DNA of 5,798 nucleotides from MWAR01 sp035388825 (GTDB taxonomy: Bacteria; Muiribacteriota; Ozemobacteria; Ozemobacterales; Ozemobacteraceae). Location of the stretch: positions 1-5,798 of the forward strand of contig DAOOQQ010000129.1 of the NCBI GenBank assembly GCA_035388825.1, read 5' to 3'. How positions within the stretch are numbered: the stretch's first letter is position 1; the number at the start of each line of letters is the position of its first letter. The translations under genes and the position numbers were made by a program. The notes beneath the pieces were generated by a model, which was given only the letters and a program-made list of their open reading frames with translations, was not told the origin of the DNA and searched no databases. This document shows, piece after piece, positions 1 through 3,606 of the stretch.

Positions 1-803
1 CACGCCGCGATCAGATTCGGATGCAGGCCGCCCGCCGAGAGGCGCTTGCGCAGGAACACGGCGATGTCCGGGGCGTCGGCGATCCCGAGCTGCAGAGCCG
101 CGAGACAGAGAGGGATTCCCCCCAGCGCAAGCACGGCAAGCTCTTCCGCGCCATCGCTCCCGTCACGCGGCGCCGTGGCGAGAAACAGCATCGCCGCCGC
201 GACCGTCGCCGTGACGGCACAGGTCAGGTGGCCCGCCGGCCCGAGCCGGTGAATCCCAACGACCGCGAGCATGCCGAGAAACACCGGCACGGCACCCGCC
301 GGGAACCGCGCTTCCCCACCGCGCAGGACCACGCGGCGCAGGGCGGCGGCGAGAAACAGCAGGGTCAGGGGGGCCGCTTCCCAGCCGACCGACATGCCCA
401 GGCCGAAACTCCGGGCCATCCCGGCGTCGAAGGTGAGCCCCGCGTGATACACCACCAGAAGGAACCGGCCGCGCTCGGTGGTGACGGACGCCCAGGCTGC
501 GGCAAGAACCAGCCAGGCGATTTGGACGAGCGGTTGAAGGGCCTCGAGGCCCTCATAGGCATCGAGATGCAGCCTGCGCGAAAGGATGAGCCAGAGCAGG
601 CCATCCTGCCAGGCCAGTCCGCGACGGTGGCCCCAGAACGCCAGCACCCCGATCAGCCCGGCATCGATGAGCGGGCTCGACAACAGGGCCGCGCCCGTCG
701 GCTGTTCGAACCGGAACCACCAGAAGGCAGCCAGCAGGACCAGGAGAATGCGCCGGATCGCCTCCGGCAGAGAGGGGTTCCGGGCGGGCTCACAGTCTGA
801 CAC
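1..803 (-). CDS. Multi-pass membrane protein, possibly O-antigen ligase/polymerase-like, partial (C-terminus beyond left edge)
   Basis: An open frame on the minus strand runs from a GTG at 803 off the left edge without a stop, giving 267 visible codons. The GTG is preceded by TGGAG at 815-811 with a 7-nt spacer. The frame is closed upstream at 866-864, with no ATG, GTG or TTG in between, so this start is well supported. After a short polar N-terminus the protein is dominated by hydrophobic stretches, roughly residues 18-30, 38-57, 68-75, 91-107, 113-125, 142-155, 168-180, 187-205 and 217-235. They are separated by short Arg-rich loops, as in an inner-membrane protein with many helices. The visible end reads RKRLSAGGLHPNLIAA (about 252-267). 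This resembles the Arg...Gly-x-x-(His)-Pro-Asn loop of Wzy/WaaL-type O-antigen polymerases and ligases. The reading frame is convincing. The family is an inference from one motif, and other polytopic proteins remain possible. Confidence 0.72.
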   Translation of the reverse strand, partial: MSDCEPARNPSLPEAIRRILLVLLAAFWWFRFEQPTGAALLSSPLIDAGLIGVLAFWGHRRGLAWQDGLLWLILSRRLHLDAYEGLEALQPLVQIAWLVLAAAWASVTTERGRFLLVVYHAGLTFDAGMARSFGLGMSVGWEAAPLTLLFLAAALRRVVLRGGEARFPAGAVPVFLGMLAVVGIHRLGPAGHLTCAVTATVAAAMLFLATAPRDGSDGAEELAVLALGGIPLCLAALQLGIADAPDIAVFLRKRLSAGGLHPNLIAA

Positions 804-810
804 GGGGCGG

Positions 811-815
811 CTCCA
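811..815 (-). promoter_or_regulatory. Shine-Dalgarno sequence that fixes the GTG start at 803
   Basis: The minus strand reads TGGAG here, 7 nt before the GTG at 803. No other start codon lies between the upstream in-frame stop (866-864) and this GTG, so the site decides the start of the membrane protein gene. Confidence 0.6.
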
Positions 816-846
816 GGGTGAAGGGTGATGGCGTTCCGAAAAAAAT

Positions 847-875
847 CTTCGAAACCGGCGAAGTCATGGTATACT
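847..875 (+). promoter_or_regulatory. Possible upstream (second) promoter of the rplU operon, extended -10 type
   Basis: TATACT at 870-875 is preceded by TGG at 867-869, which makes a good extended -10 element. The -35 region 17 nt upstream (CTTCGA, 847-852) is poor. It overlaps a small inverted repeat, CTTCG at 847-851 and CGAAG at 859-863. The core GTATAC (869-874) is palindromic, so the minus strand also reads TATACC, with TTGCCC 15 nt upstream of it. The same spot could therefore fire toward the membrane protein gene at 803. Direction and activity are inference. Confidence 0.35.
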
Positions 876-891
876 GTGTCATCTGATTGGG

Positions 892-903
892 CAAGCCGGC
901 TTG
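892..903. repeat. 12-bp perfect palindrome overlapping the rplU -35 box
   Basis: CAAGCCGGCTTG is a perfect 6+6 palindrome. Its last three bases are the first three of the TTGACA box at 901-906. This is the position expected of a repressor operator, but GC-rich DNA produces short palindromes by chance and no regulator is known here. Confidence 0.4.
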
Positions 904-929
904 ACATGGCGCCCGATCTATGCTAGGTT
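901..929 (+). promoter_or_regulatory. Main sigma-70-type promoter of the rplU-prp-rpmA operon
   Basis: A perfect TTGACA (901-906) is followed by a 17-nt spacer and TAGGTT (924-929). TG at 921-922 gives an extended -10 (TGcTAGGTT). Transcription should start near 936, leaving a short leader of about 30 nt before the rplU ATG. The -10 hexamer itself matches the consensus only moderately. The perfect -35, ideal spacing and TGn motif compensate. Confidence 0.62.
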
Positions 930-968
930 TAGGCTCTCTCGGTCCATTTTTCTAGGGGGTACGAATCA

Positions 969-1280
969 ATGTTTGCCGTCATCGAATTGGGTGGAAAGCA
1001 ATTTTCCGTGGAGAAGGGTTCGCGCGTCCGCTGTGAAAAGCTCGACCAGCAGCCCAATGCCACGTTCGCCGTCGACCGCGTCCTCATGGTCAAGAGCGGC
1101 GAGAAGGTCCAGGTCGGTCAGCCTTATCTGAAGGGCGTGAGCGTGAAGGCCAAAGTGGTCTGCCACGGCCGCGGCCAGAAGATCATCGGCCTGAAGTACA
1201 AGAACAAGACGAATTATCGCCGCCACTATGGGCACCGCCAGGATTTCACCTCGATCCTGATCGAGGAAATCTCGGCCTGA
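969..1280 (+). CDS. rplU: 50S ribosomal protein L21
   Basis: This 103-residue protein has the standard L21 length and is recognisable along its whole length. It opens with the MFAVIELGGKQF signature (compare MYAVIxxGGKQY in other bacteria), followed by the acidic and basic beta-barrel segment. The C-terminal block with NYRRHYGHRQDFT is the classic L21 rRNA-binding signature. L21 sits in the large subunit and contacts 23S rRNA. AGGGGG at 954-959, 9 nt before the ATG, is a good ribosome-binding site. The gene is first in the operon and its stop overlaps the start of prp (TGATG at 1278-1282), so prp is probably translated by coupling. Nothing is truncated or unusual in the protein itself. Confidence 0.97.
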   Translation: MFAVIELGGKQFSVEKGSRVRCEKLDQQPNATFAVDRVLMVKSGEKVQVGQPYLKGVSVKAKVVCHGRGQKIIGLKYKNKTNYRRHYGHRQDFTSILIEEISA

Positions 1281-1627
1281 TGGTGGTTGTCGAGTTTCCT
1301 CCGAGTGACGGAAACCGGCTGCGACTGCGTGTTACGGGTCATGCCGGCCACGGAACCAGGGGAAACGACCCGGTGTGCGGGGCTGTTTCGGCGCTTCTGC
1401 TGACCTTTCTGGGAGGCATGGAGACCGAAGTCGGGGCCGAAATCACCGGGGAGGCCGGGAATGGCGAGTGCGATGTCGTGCTCGAGGTTCCGGTCGGGCG
1501 TCGTGAAGCCGCATCGATGGTCGCGGGAGTGTTCCGGTATGGTTTCCGGAGGCTCGCCGAGACGTATCCCGATGCGGTGGTCGTGAAAAACGGATTATCC
1601 GAAAGGGGATGCAACAATGGCGCATAA
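1280..1627 (+). CDS. prp: Ribosomal-processing cysteine protease Prp (YsxB family)
   Basis: This 115-residue protein lies between rplU and rpmA, the usual place for Prp. The family cleaves an N-terminal extension from L27 in Firmicutes and relatives. The two catalytic landmarks are visible: His21 in GHAGHGTRG and Cys33 in DPVCGAVSALLLTFL. Their spacing of 12 matches the staphylococcal enzyme (His22/Cys34). The rest shows the expected alternating beta and alpha pattern of a small dimeric protease. The ATG overlaps the rplU stop by one base. AGGAAA upstream (about 1264-1269) is rather distant, so translational coupling is likely. The 3' end overlaps rpmA by 11 nt (1617-1627). The oddity is that the L27 encoded next door has no extension to cleave, so the substrate of this copy is unclear. 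Family assignment is firm and the biological role here is not. Confidence 0.9.
   Translation: MVVVEFPPSDGNRLRLRVTGHAGHGTRGNDPVCGAVSALLLTFLGGMETEVGAEITGEAGNGECDVVLEVPVGRREAASMVAGVFRYGFRRLAETYPDAVVVKNGLSERGCNNGA
1605..1608 (+). promoter_or_regulatory. Shine-Dalgarno sequence of rpmA inside prp
   Basis: AAAGGGG at 1602-1608 lies 8 nt before the rpmA ATG at 1617. In that frame there is no ATG, GTG or TTG between the upstream stop (TGA, 1584-1586) and 1617. The site therefore supports a short L27 without an N-terminal extension. Confidence 0.6.
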
Positions 1628-1883
1628 AAAAGGTCAGGGCTCTTCCGTAAACGGACGGGACAGCAATGCACAGCGGCTCGGCACCAAGAAGTTCGACGGC
1701 GAGCAGGTCAAGGCCGGCAACGTTCTCGTTCGCCAGCGCGGCACGCCGATCAACCCCGGCAAGAATGTCGGCATCGGCAAGGATGACACCCTGTTCGCTC
1801 TCGCGGACGGCAAGGTGAAGTTCGCCCACCGCCTCAACCGGCATTGGGTCGACATCATTCCGGCTTCCACCGAACAGCACTGA
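1617..1883 (+). CDS. rpmA: 50S ribosomal protein L27 (short form, no cleavable extension)
   Basis: This 88-residue protein is L27 along its full length. It begins MAHKKGQGSSVNGRDSNAQR, matching the mature N-terminus that reaches toward the peptidyl-transferase centre, and continues with the VRQRGT and GKDDTLFAL blocks typical of the family. The start is well fixed by a Shine-Dalgarno sequence 8 nt upstream. The frame upstream opens only ten codons back and has no usable start. The Prp cleavage motif (a hydrophobic ...LQFFA-type extension seen in Firmicutes) is therefore absent. The gene is third in the operon, overlaps prp by 11 nt, and is followed within about 20 nt by a terminator. The GTPase gene obg, often next in this operon, is not here. 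Confidence 0.97.
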   Translation: MAHKKGQGSSVNGRDSNAQRLGTKKFDGEQVKAGNVLVRQRGTPINPGKNVGIGKDDTLFALADGKVKFAHRLNRHWVDIIPASTEQH

Positions 1884-1901
1884 GCTGACTTCCGGTCGGA
1901 A

Positions 1902-1948
1902 CGCGCCGCCCCGCCTGTTCGTCAGGCTGGGCGGTGCGTTTCTGTCTT
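1902..1948 (+). terminator. Rho-independent terminator of the rplU-prp-rpmA operon
   Basis: Arms at 1902-1917 and 1923-1938 pair over 16 positions with one C-T mismatch and one G-T pair, closing a 5-nt TTCGT loop. The tail TTTCTGTCTT is only moderately T-rich. The very GC-rich stem 18 nt after the rpmA stop makes termination likely, though some read-through is possible. Confidence 0.7.
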
Positions 1949-2019
1949 CCGGCAGCATTTTTTTCTCAACTTCGTGGATCGGAATGCCGATAGTACGAGT
2001 AGGGAAAAAAATTCGGAAG
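1946..2019. repeat. Long interrupted inverted repeat upstream of the small gene
   Basis: CTTCCG (1946-1951) is complementary to CGGAAG (2014-2019), and nested inside, seven T (1958-1964) are complementary to seven A (2005-2011). The enclosed 40 nt hold a second short hairpin, ATCGG-AATG-CCGAT (1978-1991). The arms are separated by 6-nt and 2-nt interruptions, so the structure is imperfect. It could be an RNA fold in read-through transcripts or simply AT-rich promoter DNA. Confidence 0.3.
1966..1993 (+). promoter_or_regulatory. Weak candidate sigma-28 (FliA-type) promoter for the small gene
   Basis: GCCGATAG (1986-1993) matches 7 of 8 bases of the sigma-28 -10 box GCCGATAA. TCAACTTC (1966-1973), 12 nt upstream, matches 5 of 8 bases of TAAAGTTT. 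The start would fall near 2003, about 30 nt before the ATG at 2036. No good sigma-70 promoter is visible between 1949 and 2022. GCCGATA also occurs by chance elsewhere in the window (near 3787), so confidence is low. Confidence 0.2.
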
Positions 2020-2035
2020 TCCGGAGGTGGAAGCG

Positions 2036-2188
2036 ATGTCTGTCCAGGAACTGCTTGCTCTCTATCGCCACGCAGCGACCGCTTGCTCCTGCTGCCGACG
2101 CATCGTCGCGCGGTATGAGCGGACGCTGAGCCTCACGGATTCCGACCGCCGGCATCTCGAAACATGCATCATGCGCGCTGATTCCTGA
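2036..2188 (+). CDS. Small unrecognised protein with Cys-x-Cys-Cys motif (50 aa)
   Basis: An ATG at 2036 is preceded by GGAGGTGG (2023-2030), a near-perfect Shine-Dalgarno with 8 nt between GGAGG and ATG. The frame runs 50 codons to TGA at 2186-2188. The protein begins MSVQELLALYRHAATACSCC and is mostly predicted helix, basic in the middle, with Cys at 17, 19, 20 and 44. Four cysteines with a CxCC cluster suggest metal binding or a redox role, but I recognise no family. The gene lies between two terminators (1902-1948 and 2251-2285), so it looks like its own transcription unit. Support comes from the ribosome-binding site and the terminator rather than from homology. A non-coding or regulatory RNA is the main alternative. 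Confidence 0.6.
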   Translation: MSVQELLALYRHAATACSCCRRIVARYERTLSLTDSDRRHLETCIMRADS

Positions 2189-2250
2189 CGGGAACAATGC
2201 CGGCACTGGGTTGAGCCCTCGCAGGCCGGGGGCTTCTTGATCAAATGACG

Positions 2251-2285
2251 AGCGGGCGCTTCATCAAGGGAAGCGCCCGCTTTTT
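2251..2285 (+). terminator. Strong Rho-independent terminator after the small gene
   Basis: AGCGGGCGCTTC (2251-2262) and GAAGCGCCCGCT (2270-2281) form a perfect 12-bp stem with a 7-nt loop, followed directly by T5 (2281-2285, the first T shared with the stem). The T tract places it on the plus strand, so a plus-strand transcript ends here. This supports real transcription of the 2036-2188 gene. It lies only 18 nt beyond the stop of the minus-strand protease gene and may also act weakly for that transcript, although no T run follows in that direction. The 62 nt between the small gene and the stem (2189-2250) show nothing I can call. Confidence 0.86.
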
Positions 2286-2303
2286 CGTTCCGGGAAGGGG
2301 TGA

Positions 2304-3470
2304 TCAGCGGTTCGTGGCAACCCCGTTGCGCAGCTTGAGATACTCGACCTTGGCGGTCTGATACTCTTCGAAAGCCTTCATGATCTCGTCGGTGGGGGCC
2401 TGCTGGGAAACCTTGAACTCGTAATTCTGCTTTGCGAACAGGTATCGCTCGTAGGCTTCCTGGAGGGTCATCGTGCGGCCGGACTGCGTCTGGGTGGTGC
2501 TGCCCGAGGGCAGGTCCCCGATGCCGGGCACGTTGCCCGATCCGGTCGTGGACGGGGACGAAGTGGTCGTCGTGGCGGGCGTCTGCGCGGTGGTCGGCGT
2601 CTGGGCCGCGGGCTTCCCGCCCAGCTTGCGGATCTGTTCCTGGGCGGCGTTGATGCGGTCGGTGGTCGGCGGGTGGGTCGAGAAATACTTGGTTACCTTG
2701 GTCAGGGCATTATCGCGGTTGATGCGGTTGAAGAAGGTGATCAGCCCGTTCGGGTTGTACCCCGCCTTGTGGGCATACTCGACGGCGCACCGGTCGGCCT
2801 CGAACTCGTCGACCCGGGAGAACTTCAGATTGGCGAAATACGAGGCGATGGCCGCGGCTTTCTGGTATTTCTTCGTCTCGTCGGTAACGGTCATCAGCGC
2901 GACAACCGCCGTCATGATGCCGGCTTTCTCGGCCTGGCGGACGCTGTGCTTCTTGTTCACGTGGCCCAGCTCGTGCGCGACGACGGCGGCGAGCTCATCA
3001 TCGGTCTTCGCGGCCTCGAGCAGCCCCTTGGTGACGTAGACATACCCGCCGGGAAGCGCGAACGCATTGAGTTCCTTGCTGTCGAGCACGGCGAAATGAT
3101 AATTCAGCTCCTTGCGCTCGCAGACCGGAACGAGCCGCCGGGCGACCGTGCCGAGCCGGTTGAGCATTTTCGCATCCCGGACGAAGCCCGGATCTTTCTT
3201 GAGAGCTTCATGGCCCGAGGCGCCGGCCGAGGATTCCCATTTGTTCTCGAGGCCGCCGAACAGCTTGTCCCACGTCGAGGATTTCGCGGCAGCAAGCGCA
3301 TCGGAAGAGGAGCCGCCAAACGTCTGCTGAAGAGCGGCGTCGGTGCGATCGAGCGTGCCGGCGATCTCGCCGAGCAGGCCGCCGATGTTCAGTGCCAGAG
3401 CGGATCCCGGGACGAACGCGGACAGGGTCAGCAGAAGACCGAACACCAACAGCCGTGCGCTGCGCCTCAT
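2304..3470 (-). CDS. Secreted M48-family zinc metalloprotease with C-terminal helical repeats
   Basis: I start this 388-residue protein at the ATG at 3470, which has AAGGAG (3483-3478) 7 nt upstream. The ATG ten codons earlier (3500) has no ribosome-binding site and lies almost on the predicted transcription start. The N-terminus is a clear signal peptide with MRRSAR, a hydrophobic core and ALA-L, so cleavage is expected after about residue 26. There is no lipobox. The peptidase core follows: HELGH at 166-170 (zinc His166 and His170, catalytic Glu167), a hydrophobic segment about 183-195, EFEAD at 222-226 (third zinc ligand Glu222, conserved Asp226) and the late THPPTTDR motif (His266). All key residues are present. 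Residues about 286-330 are a Thr/Ser/Pro/Gln linker. Then come two similar helices, AYERYLFAKQNYEFKV (339-354) and AFEEYQTAKVEYLKLR (366-381), instead of the TPR repeats of BepA. Likely periplasmic, with a role in envelope protein quality control. The substrate is unknown. Confidence 0.93.
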   Translation of the reverse strand: MRRSARLLVFGLLLTLSAFVPGSALALNIGGLLGEIAGTLDRTDAALQQTFGGSSSDALAAAKSSTWDKLFGGLENKWESSAGASGHEALKKDPGFVRDAKMLNRLGTVARRLVPVCERKELNYHFAVLDSKELNAFALPGGYVYVTKGLLEAAKTDDELAAVVAHELGHVNKKHSVRQAEKAGIMTAVVALMTVTDETKKYQKAAAIASYFANLKFSRVDEFEADRCAVEYAHKAGYNPNGLITFFNRINRDNALTKVTKYFSTHPPTTDRINAAQEQIRKLGGKPAAQTPTTAQTPATTTTSSPSTTGSGNVPGIGDLPSGSTTQTQSGRTMTLQEAYERYLFAKQNYEFKVSQQAPTDEIMKAFEEYQTAKVEYLKLRNGVATNR

Positions 3471-3477
3471 AACGACA

Positions 3478-3483
3478 CTCCTT
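3478..3483 (-). promoter_or_regulatory. Shine-Dalgarno sequence that fixes the protease start at 3470
   Basis: The minus strand reads AAGGAG with a 7-nt spacer to the ATG at 3470. The upstream in-frame ATG at 3500 is preceded by AT-rich sequence without any such site. Confidence 0.75.
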
Positions 3484-3513
3484 ACGAGGAATCGGATCAT
3501 TTATATTCATCAA

Positions 3514-3542
3514 ATTGTACCGATCGATCCGGGAAGCGTCAA
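3514..3542 (-). promoter_or_regulatory. Sigma-70-type promoter of the M48 protease gene
   Basis: On the minus strand TTGACG (3542-3537) is separated by exactly 17 nt from TACAAT (3519-3514). Each box differs from consensus at one position. The transcript would begin near 3507, giving a leader of about 37 nt to the ATG at 3470. The protease can therefore be transcribed independently of the barrel gene upstream. No convincing terminator separates the two, so read-through is possible. Confidence 0.68.
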
Positions 3543-3606
3543 GGAACCCCACCCCGATTTCGGGATGAATGCCCGCAAACAGGCAACTCTCAACATTCTC
3601 AGGGGA

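Noticed and set aside
21..800. Long plus-strand open frame of 259 codons
   Set aside because: Its product is rich in Gln, Arg, His and Pro with no recognisable fold. It is codon-for-codon complementary to the hydrophobic minus-strand membrane protein, which has a proper start and ribosome-binding site.
1339..1958. Two overlapping minus-strand open frames (110 and 171 codons)
   Set aside because: They are antisense to prp and rpmA, and one runs through the operon terminator. Both have shadow-type composition.
2212..2234. Weak hairpin GAGCCC...GGGCTT downstream of the small gene
   Set aside because: Six pairs including a wobble, a long loop and no T tract. The strong terminator lies just beyond it.
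1922..2244. Two minus-strand open frames (94 and 60 codons) over the small gene
   Set aside because: The longer one starts with GTG and has no visible ribosome-binding site. It ends inside the rpmA terminator hairpin. The plus-strand frame with GGAGG is far better supported.
3543..3606. Possible terminator between the barrel gene and the protease gene
   Set aside because: The best hairpin (CCCGA/TCGGG around 3554-3565) has only five base pairs, a 2-nt loop and no T run after it.
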